Below, piece after piece: positions 10,564 through 21,226 of a stretch of 64,000 bases of DNA (the first letter of the stretch is position 1; every line of letters starts with the position of its first letter). The notes under the pieces are model-generated. The model saw nothing but the letters and a program-made list of their open reading frames with translations, did no database searches and was not told the DNA's origin. The position numbers were made by a program, and so were the translations under genes. Location: the NCBI GenBank assembly GCA_027924645.1, contig BSBN01000297.1:7440001-7504000 (forward strand). The letters run 5' to 3'. This DNA is from Cunninghamia lanceolata (Eukaryota > Streptophyta > Pinopsida > Cupressales > Cupressaceae).

Positions 10564-11481
10564 TAAATTAAAACCATTAAAGGAAACAAAATGAAATAAA
10601 TCCATAATTTCCAACTATCATTCCTTGCAAACCATTATTTAACTTAAGACTTAATGTATTCAATAAGGTGCATGAATTTTCCTTTTCAGTTTAAGTGGGT
10701 GCACGTGATTAATTATCCTCATCTTGAAAATTGGTTGAACAAACTAGTGACTGACATTAGACTACCTAGTTGATGTCATTCCCTTATAGCCAACCGGATA
10801 GAGCCTTGCTGCCAGCAGGCGTCCATAGCCCCGACAAGGTTATCGTTACAATTCTCCTAAGTAGAGCCCCGCTGCCAGCGAGCGTTTATAGCCCTGGTAG
10901 AGTTACTTAGATGACTTAACCTGGATTTCAGTAAAATCTAGTTTATTTATTTATTATTTTATATTTTAATAAAGATTGAGATTTCATAAGATATAACAGT
11001 TGTAACTTTATGATGCAAGGAATGGTCACTTGCAGAAATTAAGCTGAGAATTGTAATGGTAGCAAGGGTGACCTCTGATTTTTCACCTAATATCTACACT
11101 GGTAGGTTCAACAAACCCAAGGATTTTAGGTGTGTCATTGTGAGAACTTTCCTTGAATACTCAACCCATTCTTATTGAATACAAAATTTCACAAGTCAAC
11201 TAACCTTCTACATTCATGACAGTCACAACAAGTTATGTATAAATTTCAAATGATTAACTTGAATGTTCTAAATTTTATATTGTTTTCAATGGTTGATAAT
11301 ATGCTCCTGCATACTTTAGAACAAAACAAACATCTCTGCCGAAGCAACCCACAACAAACACACAACAGAAGCCAACAGAAACAATGAAACAAAACCAAGC
11401 AAAACACAACCAAAAACAAAACAAAAGAACAAACCTGTACAATTATGCACATTATGATACAACAGACCAACAACCTTCACC
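10564..11481 (-). other. 3' untranslated region of element A between pol and 3' LTR
   Basis: Non-coding on the minus strand. It holds a duplicated conserved element (10797-10910) that also occurs in B. The interval 11246-11470 is rich in CAAAA/CAACA and its ORFs are compositional. No polypurine tract is evident. Confidence 0.6.
10797..10910 (-). repeat. Duplicated conserved 3'-UTR element, element A
   Basis: Two copies of about 47 bp with a period near 63 (10797-10843 and about 10862-10910), each containing GGGGCTAT or GGGCTAT followed by ACGC and CTGGCAGC. The same pair occurs in B at 34523-34634 in the same position relative to pol, although the surrounding UTR has diverged. This suggests a functional RNA or DNA element. 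Confidence 0.65.
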
Positions 11482-12627
11482 TCAAGCCTGGAAGTAGTGT
11501 TTCAAATGTTGGTCATTAACTTGTAATGGCACATCTTCTCCAGTCAAGGTTTTGAGCCTAAAAGTGTTGTCTCCTATTATTTCTGACACCTATAATGGAC
11601 CTAACCATAACTTGCCAAATTTTCCATGGCTACCTTTCTTCTCATGTGCTTTATCCCAGCACAGCACTAAGTCTGAAATCCTAAATGTTTTGACTCTTGC
11701 TCATTTATCAAACCATCTCTTTACCACTGCTTGATGTTTGGCAAATTTTTCAATAGCTTGGTCTCTTTTCTCATCTAATTGCATCATTTGAACAATTATG
11801 GCTTCCCTATGATCATTGAAGCCTAAGTATTCATTCGTGAACTTCCATATTGGTATTCTTAGATTTACTGGAAGTATGGGATCAGTCCCATAAACTAAAT
11901 GGTAAGGTGTATTACCCAGGGCTGCCTTAACTTTGGTCCTATCTACCCATAGTGCATATTTTAGCAATGTGGTCCACTCTCTTGGGTTCTTTTCAATTAG
12001 CCTTTTAATTATGTCTAGTAAGATTTTATTCGTAGATTCAGCTAACCCATTCCCCTGAGGATAATAATTTGAAGAGAACTTTAAAACAATTCCATGTTCA
12101 AATGCCCATTTAGAAAATTTTAAAGAAGAAAATGTAGGGCCATTGTCACATACCAGCGAATAAGGAACTCCAAACCTGGTGATGATGTTCTCTTCAAGAA
12201 ACTTGATGACTACCTCAGTAGTGGAGAATTTGCAACATGTGGCTTCAGTCCACCTTGTACAGTAATCAGTCACTGTCAATATGAATTTGTGTCCTATAGA
12301 TGATGGAGGATTGATGACTCCAATGAAATCCAAGCCCCATTGTGCAAATGGCCTAGTCTCAATGACTGGCTGTAATGGATTGGCTTGATTTTTTTCTTTA
12401 TCTATTGTAACTTGACAAATGTGACAGTTTCTAACGTGATGTTCTATATCTTTAAACATGGTAGGCTAATAGTAACCCGCTCTCCATATTTTATGTGTTG
12501 TGGCTAAATGGGAGCCATGAGCAGTCCCATACTTATCATGCAGTTCCAGTAACACCTTATCTTCTTCATCTCTATTTAAACATCTTAAATAAATTCCCTC
12601 ATGGTTCTTCCTGAATAGAAGACCTCC
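11482..12627 (-). pseudogene. Integrase of element A
   Basis: The main open block is 12459-11701, continuing in degraded form to a stop at 11484-11482. It begins with the end of an HHCC zinc region (HHVRNCHICQ). The catalytic core keeps the D,D,E set: Asp in GLDFIG, Asp in VCDNG and Glu in GLAESTNK. The C-terminal part includes VYGTDPILPV, FAKHQAVVKRWFDK and a final LKHYFQA. No chromodomain is visible. It inserts the element's cDNA into the host chromosome. Stops at the block edges, at about 11700 and 12460, make it non-functional. Confidence 0.85.
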
Positions 12628-13290
12628 TTATACCATATATTTTTGTGCTTTGATCTTCAAAGCTCTCCTCTGCAAGGATTTCATCTTGTTTGGGTATTTC
12701 CCTGATATTAGAAAAGTGTTGAGATCATCGTACCACCTTGATGCATCACTTATATTTAGCATGTATTGTTGCTTTACCAGATTTGGGTCTATATTGGCTA
12801 TGGTTTGTACTAAAGCTTGTCCTCTGACTAACTTCATCGGTATGATCTCCATGTCAAACTCTTGCAAAGTGGTGATCCACTTAGCCCTTTTCTCTCCAGG
12901 CTCATTTTGCATCAGCAGCATCTTTACTGCTGCATCAGGTACCACAACTTTAACCTGACTACGTAGAATGTAGTGTCTAAACTTTTTTACTTCCCTCACC
13001 AGTGTGAATGCCTATCTTTCTATATCCAGGTACTTTAGTTGTGCATCCTTCAGAGGTGCACTCATAAAAGCGATAGGTTTTTCTTCATTATCTTTTCCTT
13101 TCTGGGTCAGTGCAGCTACAACCGAATGTGAGGATGCAAATGAATAAATGTAGAATGGCTTGGTATAGTCTGGACTTGTTAACACGGGAGCATCGAAAAT
13201 GGCCTCCTTGATATCTTCAAATGCGGCCTTGGCTACTGGTATCCACTCTATCACTACATCTTTTTTCAACATGATGTTCAGTGGTTGCAT
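12628..13290 (-). pseudogene. Degenerate own-lineage RNase H / tether domain of element A
   Basis: Open blocks 13290-13012 and 12999-12628 follow the RT thumb. The usual first motif (TDAS-type) reads YIYSFASSHS, so the first catalytic Asp is missing. The last motif (usually ADALSR) reads VRGQALVQT, so that Asp is lost too. The middle Glu (LDIERQA) remains. Homologues in B and E show the same losses, so they look ancestral. A connection or tether role, as for the old RNase H of vertebrate retroviruses, is inferred. Confidence 0.7.
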
Positions 13291-14535
13291 GATCTCTGCA
13301 AATCCTGTAATGAACTTCTTGACGAAGTTAATTTCACCAAAAAATGATTTTAATTCTTTTCTAGTGTTTGGTAACTATAATTTCTTTATCCCTTCTATTC
13401 TATCAGGATCAATGGATATACCATTCTCAGAAATGACATGCCCTAGTAATTTACCCTCTGTTACGCCAAATACACATTTTTTAGGGTTGAGAGAAATTCC
13501 ATACCTTTCACATCTCTTGAGTATTCTTCTTAAATCCTCAACACGAGTAGACGCATCCTTAGAATACACAGTTAGATCATCCATGTAAATCACAATACAC
13601 TTACCTGTCAGTCCACGGAACGCAATGTCCATGGCCCGCTGAAATGTGGCACCTACATTGATTAGACCAAATGGCATTCTTCTATATGCAAAATTACCCC
13701 ATTTACTAGTAAAAGTGGTCTTTAGTCTATCTTCCTCATCGATTAGGACATGGTTATAACCTGAAAAACTATCTAAAAAGGACATCATCTTGGCTCTAGT
13801 TACTGCTTGTAACACTTCATCCATGGAAGGCAAAGGATAATTATCTTTCTCAGATGCTTTATTTAGATTCCTAAAATCTACACATAACCGAATGTCCCCA
13901 TTTTTCTTCCTAACAGGCACTAAGTTAGCTACCCAAGTCGAATGTCTAACAGGAAAAATTATTTTGGCAGACAGTAGTCTTTTTACTTCCTCAAATATCA
14001 ATGGCTCTAAAATTGCATTTACAGGCCTTTGCTTTTGCCTAAATGGTTTGACATCTAGTTTTAATGGTATCACATGTGTTATAATGGACATGTCATATGT
14101 CTTTAAATCTTCATATGTCCATGCTATAATGTGTTTGTACTCCTTCAGTACATCTATGACTTCCTTTCTAATCTTCTTAGGACAAACCCTTCCAATTTGT
14201 ACATTTTGGGGATTCTGTTCTGTTCCTAAATTATAGGGATCACATTTACCTCCCTCTGTTTTAGGCAAGTCCTTTTGTTTCACTACTCCGTCGAAGTCAA
14301 AGATTTGTTCCAAATCTATTACTCCCTTAGGCAAGAAATTACTCTTTAGGTTGATGATGTCTTCCTCATCCCAAGACACATCAGGCCTCTCTTGTTCATC
14401 AATGATTTGGGCTTCAAATACTTCATTGCAAGTTAGGAAATCTACAATTTGTTGGTCCCCCTCAAATACCTGAAAATGAGTTACATTATATGGCACACTG
14501 GGCACATTCACTAATTCTACAGTAAATCTTTTCAA
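13291..14535 (-). pseudogene. Reverse transcriptase of element A
   Basis: A long open block at 14535-13375 with a short continuation. Visible motifs are PFRQKQRPVN, STWVANLVPVRKKNGDIRLCVDFRNLN, SFLDSFSGYN, FAYRRMPFGLINVGATFQRAMD and the catalytic YMDD (13576-13587), then GKLLGHVISENGI. These are typical of Ty3/gypsy RT, closest in style to Tat-like plant elements. The first ~100 residues are a linker after the extra RNase H. A stop at 13372-13374 separates it from the thumb and RNase H. Confidence 0.9.
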
Positions 14536-14539
14536 TTCA

Positions 14540-14938
14540 AACAGTGTTAAAGGCTCTAAAGTGCTAGCAGCAACAGCTAGTGCATCAGTCCTATGGTTCT
14601 GTTCTCTAGGGATATGCTCTATATTGAAAGCATCAAATGACTATTAAATCCCATACCCTATGCCTGTAACAAACCATTTTGTTATAATTGCAAGCATATA
14701 TTTTTCTTACCTGTCTGACTACTAGCTCAGAGTCTGAAAACACTCTGATCATTCTTACCCCTTTCTTTATAGCAACGACTAGTCCATAAATTAAAGCTTC
14801 ATATTCAGCAACATTATTAGTACAGGCAAACTGTAACCTATATGTTGCTAGATATGATTTACCCTGAGGATCTATGAGCTCTACACCTGCACCTACACCT
14901 TGTTTAGACTTAGACCCATCACATTTTAATGTCCACAT
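14540..14938 (-). pseudogene. Archaeal-type additional RNase H of element A (upstream of RT)
   Basis: Motifs in order are WTLKCDGSKSKQGVG (first Asp), NNVAEYEALIYGL (Glu), VFSDSELVVRQV (Asp) and, after a one-base frame loss near 14640, NHRTDALAVAA (last Asp). All four acidic positions are visible, so this rather than the domain after RT is probably the working RNase H. The reported position in dual-RNase H Tat/Ogre elements is usually after the RT-RNase H pair; here it lies before RT. Confidence 0.8.
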
Positions 14939-15208
14939 GCTGTTTTTATTCTTTTGACCTTTTCCTTTTACATGTTTTTCTCTATCTACCACATGTCCAG
15001 TGTTATCTTTCTTATCCATATGTAGTTCATTCTGACCTACTAGTTTATTTATCTTCTCAGTGTGCAAATTTGAATGACAAACATCTTTGCCTAAACTTTC
15101 TCCTAACTCTAGAGTTTCTACATCTATGGGGTTCTGAAAGTACCTCTCAGGTTGACTAAAACTCACCCTTTCTTCATGAAATTCCCACTCCTTTGTGCAT
15201 TTTAAGTA

Positions 15209-16203
15209 CTAATACTCAATAATGTCTTTGCACATTCCACACTTCTCTTTAGAATGTGGTCTATCGTGAACTCTACACATATCTTTGTATAACTTGCATT
15301 GGACTGAAATATTTAGTTCCATGCACTTTTCTATTTCCTGTCTAATGATCTGACTAAAATTATTCAGTGTATTACCTTCTTCGTCTGAAGAATTTCCATC
15401 AGATTCAATGAATAGTACAGTATCCTTACTGACCAGTTTTTCTCCAAAATTTAGCATTAATATCTCCTCAATCTATACCCCTTTATTGGTGACCCTCTAA
15501 ACACCGGGTTCAATAGAAGCATACAATATTTCATTCATCCTATTGTATTATGTGATCATATGCTTCATCCTAGGTTCAGCCTCTACTCTAATTTGATTAG
15601 GCACACCCCTCCAAGGTAACCACATATGTGAAAAGTCAGTGGCCATGTATCCATTCAATGTTTTTGACCAATCTCTGCTTAATAACATCCCATAATTTAC
15701 AGGTATATCAACTACTTGGATGTCAATGAACTGACTTACCCTAGGGTCTGAAGCTAACTGCATCTGAATATGCATTAGTTCTCCTACCATATTAACCTCA
15801 GTCTTATCCAACTATGTGACAACTTTGGCAGACTTGGTGGGAGTTAGACCCAAGGTTTTACATATACCCAGGGCATCACATTAACTGAGGCACCCGAATC
15901 CACCATACAATTATGTATGTTCTTTCCACACAATCTAATAGTTAACAAGACGGGAGGAGTATCCCTCTTATCAGCATACATTACTACATTTGTGTTAGAA
16001 GGATGCTCAACTTTCTTACTTTTTTCTTTTGGTTGTGCCTCTCTATTAGGCACAAGTACCTTAGTAGAAGTCTCTACTGTTACAGATGTATCCAAAGATT
16101 TTATAAAGGCCTTTCTAACCTCTGGATTTTTTAACAACTCACACAAAGGTACACTAACCTTGATTTTCTTTATTTCTTCTGATAGGTAACTCATCAATCC
16201 CAA
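15209..16203 (-). pseudogene. Protease and linker of element A
   Basis: Open blocks are 16203-15844, 15811-15548 and 15457-15209. The aspartic protease signature DSGASVNVMP is intact. It is followed by the conserved stretch around MLLSRDWSKTLNGYM and FSHMWLPWRGVPNQIR shared with B. The linker ends in a C-x2-H-x3-H-S-x3-C-x2-C motif (CRVHDRPHSKEKCGMC, about 15227-15277). In A the frame runs on from gag with only CAG-to-TAG type stops, so gag-pro-pol was probably one ORF. Confidence 0.8.
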
Positions 16204-16239
16204 TGTTTCTGTTGTCTCAGTTTTATTTGTCTGGACCCT

Positions 16240-18000
16240 CTAAGTTACTGTTTCATTATTTGCATTATGATTGGCCTTCATTATGGCAGGGTTATTGCTA
16301 GCATTCTGGTCTGGGGGTGTGTTGTAATTGTTAGGAGTGGAAGTGGTGAAAGGTCCTCCTGGCCTCAGATTATTTCTTAGGTTGTAAGTATGATTCTTAC
16401 TTGACTGTTGGAAGGCTTGTACCTCCTCTATCTCATGCAACACCTCATTTTTAGTTTCAAATGGAAACTAAAAAGTGTTTAATACTAAGGCTATCTCAGG
16501 ATATAGGTTTTCACAATAATAGGGTTCATCATCTAACAATTGGTCATCCTCCTCTTCTCTAAAAGTAAAAGTCTCTAAAACTAGAGTCGTATCATACCCT
16601 GAGGGTACTATCTCATCACCTTTGGGAACTAAGAACTCAGAAGTAGGAGCCTGTACATCCACATTAAAAATACTTGCTGCTAGATGAAACTGTGGACAAT
16701 CTAACTCAGCATGGGCACTGGTATTGTGAATTCTACACTAGTTCTTTAGTGCTACATTTGCCATTTGAATCCCTGCTATTTGTTTTATGTCTCGATTGTC
16801 TAAATTTTCAAATGGAGAAGCTAGGGTGCCATTATTTGGCCCTATGTTCCAAGTTTTGGGTGGCCTAGGCTGATTTTGATTCCTGTTATTGTTATTCCAG
16901 GCTCTGTTATCTATAGTTGGCCCTCTATTTTGCATTTGTTGTCCTTGATTATGATTCTAATGTTGATTGTGATTTTGACCCTAATTAGAACTCTGACCTT
17001 GGTTATAACCCTGACCTTGATTATGACTCTGATTCTGATTTTGGTTATAACTGGGGCTGCAGTTCTAGTTTTGACTCTGATTATAGCTCTGGTTATACCT
17101 CGGGTTACTTCTACTATAGAAATTCTCATTTCTTAACTGTGTCATCTCAGTGGTTAATCTTCTTAGATGTGCAGTGATTTCTTTGATATCTTCCCTTTCC
17201 TCTTGTGCTTTTGCTATAAATGTATCTTGAGGTGGTTGGAAAAATGATTGGCCATTGTTCTGATTAAGATTGGCAGTATTACCAATGTATGGTACTATAG
17301 CCTGAATTGGAGCAGGGTTATACACAGGTGTGTATGTAGGGACTGGATTTAGCATTGGAGTATTCTGTGTAGGAACTCCATTCCAAGGCTGCACTTGATT
17401 TTGCACTCCAGGATTTCCTCTGTTGAGGAATGGATTATAGGTTGTCTGCCTCATTTCCTAGTTTACAGATGCTGCCTCCTTATAGGCTTTGGATATTGTG
17501 TCTATGTTAGGCTTTCTCTTGACAAACATGGCAGTTAATGGATCTAAAGCAACATAATACATAGCCAACAGTGTGTCTGGAACCACTGTGTATGGTGCTA
17601 CTAACCTAGAAGATGCCTTTTGAAACCTATCATTAAAGTTATCAATTAGTTCTCCCTCACCGCTTTTGATTGTGGCCAATTTATGATATAAGATAGAAGG
17701 ATCGACTGGTCCCCTAAATCTAGACAGAAATGCTTCTTCCATAAGTGTCCATGAAGAAACGTAGCCATTAGGCATATTTACATACCAGTTAGATGCTTGC
17801 TCATTGAAAGTATAAGGAAATAACCTACAGACTACATCTTCATGTTCTAACTGGGCTCTAAAATAGGCTTCCTTAAATATCCTTATATGATCCTCTGGAT
17901 CCTGGTGTAACTGGTATTTAGGGCATATTTTCTCAGGGTTTTTCAGCACCTCATGATAATCCACAAAATATATGGGAGAGTTGACATTGAAATATGCCAT
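16240..18000 (-). pseudogene. Gag of element A
   Basis: Open blocks are 18000-17458, 17454-17065, 16935-16738, 16662-16468 and 16443-16240, nearly all in one frame. The N-terminal half matches the plant retrotransposon gag pattern (VVCRLFPYTFNEQASNWYVNMP, then EAFLSRF and FNDRFQKASSRL). The C-terminal half is Asn/Gln/Pro rich and no CCHC knuckle is seen. The first ATG is at 18000, but similarity to B suggests coding sequence continues upstream to about 18310, with stops. It forms the virus-like particle. Confidence 0.8.
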
Positions 18001-18343
18001 TACCAGTATTTGTGCCTAACCTGGACCTGTGGGGGTACCTAAATTTCTAGGTGTACTTGAGCTTCTGGGAGGACTAGGACCTCTGGGAGAACCTGAACCA
18101 AGACTTAAGGACCCAGACAAAGAACTACTAGGACTGCCAATACTATGGGTGTAAAAAGGTGATCCAGGATGCGTTCCAGATGAAATTCATGTATTTGATG
18201 TTTTAGGACTCCAAATAAAAGGGTTCCTACTCTATCTTATATCAGGTAGCTGCACAAATACATCATCAGGATTAATCCTAGACCTGGTCACTCTACTACT
18301 ATTATGAGCTAGTTTTACTCAAATTCAACCTTAACTCCAATCA

Positions 18344-18362
18344 GGCCCTTCTTCTAGTGCCA
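18344..18362 (-). other. Primer binding site of element A
   Basis: Minus strand TGGCACTAGAAGAAGGGCC. It differs at two positions from the site in C, as expected from C-to-T/G-to-A decay. It lies just inside the 5' LTR end and sets the boundary between LTR and internal region. Confidence 0.65.
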
Positions 18363-18370
18363 AAAACTAT

Positions 18371-19783
18371 TGATGATTGTTTTTTACACACTCATAACAA
18401 AAGTTACAATTCATAAATGAACCTAACTATCTTGAAAGATACGAAGAAATCGACTAAGATTACTTGATCCCAAGTTTCCTTATTGGTCAGGTCTTGACCT
18501 ATTGGACCGCTTAGTAGGTTATTATGAAGTTGTAATATGCAAGGGGCCTTACGTGATTTAAAGTGGGTTTGTGACTTACTGGACTCTTATCATGCAAACT
18601 AATACAAATATCAACTTTCTAATCATTCATTTGCATAAAATCATTACTATACCTCAAAGCTTTATATGATTTATATTCAAACGTGCTTTGCTTTTCAACT
18701 ATTTATGAAAATTATCAAATATCAACTTATTGCTCTTAAACTCCCTCAAATGTCAGATAATCTCTTTTGGATTTCAACGTTTAAGCTAAGTATTTCAGAA
18801 TTGTTGGGAAAAGTTAGAGAAATTTAAATCTACCATCATTCACTACAAGATCTAAATGTTATGTTATGCACACAATAAGAAATACAGTGAATTCAATTAA
18901 CTCAGCAGATCAAATCATTAAATGCAAATGTTCTCAATATTTTCACAAACAAGCATTCAAGATTGTGAGCTTTAAGAGAAACTATTTCAAATATAACGAA
19001 GAGCTAGAAGACACTCAGAAAATAGATGCAGACTTCCAGATTCATTAATGTTCAAAACACATAGCCATATGTGGTTTACAATGTATATATAACTCTTAGC
19101 TTTATTAATCAAAATTCACAAAACTCACAATGCTTTACAGATACAGTAAGAAAGCTGGATGTTTCCATGCATTCCTCAATGTAGACACAGGCGACCTCCT
19201 CTAAGCTAAAATACTTCTTCTATTCAAAGTTTCAGGTGAATTACAATTGCTATGCTATTTTCTATAAATCCCTATGTAAATAATATACAAGTAGCAACAT
19301 TTCTTATATAGAATTTGAATTCCCTCCCTAGCTACAGTTACAACCTCCACTCTATGGTTACAACCACTATTCTACAGTTGAGATCACTTTACTATTGACC
19401 AATGGTGTATCTTTATTTCATAACCGTGTGCCAATCCACTACTTGGCATCTTTTCCTCTCAAAGGATGCTCTTGGAATCTTTCACAAATAAGATTCCCAT
19501 TTTATGTGACCTTTTCCCACCGAGGCTCTTAATTTGATTTCTCTCAAAATTCTTTGCCCCTGACTGCCTTTTCACCTTTTCAAATATTTCTTGAAGTTGC
19601 CAATCACACCCTCCACAAAGGTGCAGTCCCCTCCTAGACTTTTTGCTAAAATATATTCTTGCATCACCACCTTTTCTTTCAGCTCTTTTTCTTAATTCTC
19701 TAAGTTTTCTCTTCTTTTCTTGTACTTCTTCATTTTGGCCTTCTCTTCCATTAATGTATCCATCATCTGCTTGCTGAGGATTG
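18371..19783 (-). mobile_element. Element A 5' LTR, distal part (end of ORF, R and U5)
   Basis: This is the half of A's 5' LTR left of insertion B; the other half is 41649-48037. It contains the last codons of the LTR ORF (19783-19572), a TATATAA box (19304-19310), AATAAA on the minus strand (19101-19106) and U5 down to about 18371. The exact LTR end is uncertain by a few bases (18368-18374), because the expected CAACA reads CAATA. Positions 19104-19783 repeat 1-683. Confidence 0.85.
19779..19783. repeat. Target-site duplication GATTG, left copy (element B)
   Basis: GATTG precedes TGTTGTGTGG at 19784 and recurs at 41649-41653. The undisturbed target is visible in A's 3' LTR at 679-683. Confidence 0.95.
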
Positions 19784-19879
19784 TGTTGTGTGGTTACACA
19801 CCCCATTTTGAATTGGCAAAATAGGGACCCAACTTTTGGTTTGGCTTGTGTTGTCTGCTTTCTGGCAGTTTGGTAAAAG

Positions 19880-20660
19880 TAAGTCATGTGCATCATCATG
19901 TAAAAATCAAGATGAGGTAAGTCATCATTATGAGGTCAGTTTGTCAAAATTTGTATTTCATTTCTGTGACCTCATATTTAGAAAGAGCATTAAATTCCAT
20001 GTAGGTTTGCCTTTTACATCACCCTGATATTCATCAGGATGTGAGAGTTGTGAACAGTCAAAGTTGTGGTCAAACCTGATATTCGCAGGAGGAGGATCAT
20101 ATTTTATAACCTCAGTCATGTTATCAAAGATCATCCTAATCTTGGTCCATCACCCGATAAGTCATGTGGTCCAAATATCCGGACGTCAACTTTAAGTGAT
20201 GGTGACCCTTAACCGTCAAACAGCCTTACATTTCACGAGCGTCATATTTCCAAATGTAACCCGATATTTCAAAATATCCTGATGCCGCAAAATATCACCC
20301 TAAGCCAATATCCTGATGATGTCATCAAAGTCTGATAAACAAAGAAACAAACATGACGATGACATCATCATCAGATTTACCTCTCGGTAGGATATTTTCT
20401 AACCATGATCATGTTCGCATAACATGACGATGACGTCATGATGCCTTTCTGATATAATGAACGAATATCTGGATGACGTCACCCTGATATCCCGAGAGTT
20501 AGAAAAGAATGACTTCGGTCATCATCATCATCAAAAAGCACAGCCCAATATTTTTGAATATCCTCCTGACGTTTAAAGTACGACCTAATAGCGCAAACAT
20601 CACCCGATATCTAAACATGACCTGACATTTTCAAATATCATCCTGCTGTTTAAATATCAC
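19880..20660 (+). repeat. Palindrome/TGACGTCA array in U3 of element B 5' LTR
   Basis: Repeated CATCATCATG, CCTGATGAT and GATATTT words, with perfect TGACGTCA at 20431-20438 and 20474-20481. It is shorter than the array in C. Candidate enhancer for bZIP factors of the TGA/CRE type; this is inferred from motif identity alone. Confidence 0.65.
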
Positions 20661-20888
20661 CCTGCTCCCATTGCTGCCATTAGCATTGAATGCGTGTAGA
20701 CATGGTAGGTGGTTCCCGCTGATCATTAAAACCTGATGGAACACCTGGCAAAATCTGGACTTGCCGTGCAGAAAAATCAATGAACAAAATCTAATCTGTC
20801 AGGATTTGCCCTAAATTTACCCTAATTGCAAGGTTAAAAGGTAAATCTAACGCCATTTTCATGTTTACCTTGCGAAGAAATTACTTTT

Positions 20889-21012
20889 TATATAGCACAG
20901 CTTCCATATCCTCTTGCAGGCGATATTACGATGAGCGAAGTTTGTAAACAGCAGAAAGCGCGTGATCATCACCAAGAATTAAGAGCACTTTCAGAATTCC
21001 ATTGGTATAAAA
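20889..21012 (+). promoter_or_regulatory. Candidate promoter of the LTR ORF (two TATA boxes)
   Basis: TATATA at 20889-20894 and TATAAAA at 21006-21012 lie upstream of the leader intron. A start about 30 bp after the first would include the donor at 21031; a start after the second would fall at or past it. In the 3' LTR the first has decayed to TATAGA while TATAAAA persists (GGTATAAAAGG just before 36121). Confidence 0.45.
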
Positions 21013-21030
21013 GGAAATCAACGTAACCAG

Positions 21031-21220
21031 GTAAGTAAATGAAACCCTCATCATGTTGTTTCTATAACAGTCAGGTATGATGTTATAAGTCTAGTTTACA
21101 TAGTCCTGCAGTGGTGGACTTATGCTGAATGAATGTAATATGCATGATGAATATTAAAGATAAATTGTTATAGGCATGCATGTATATACCCATTGTAAGA
21201 CAGGATTTCGTTAATTGCAG
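21031..21220 (+). other. 5'-leader intron of the element B LTR ORF
   Basis: A strong donor CCAG|GTAAGT and acceptor TTAATTGCAG bracket 190 bp. The ORF start codon follows 6 bases later at 21227. The 3' LTR has the same pair (TAG|GTAAGT at 36135 and GCAG at 36321-36324). Element A has an acceptor in the same position. Splicing has not been shown. Confidence 0.6.
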
Positions 21221-21226
21221 GTACCC

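Noticed and set aside
11482..12459. Chromodomain at the integrase C-terminus
   Set aside because: After the WFDK region only a short tail ending LKHYFQA is present in A and B; no aromatic-cage pattern is seen.
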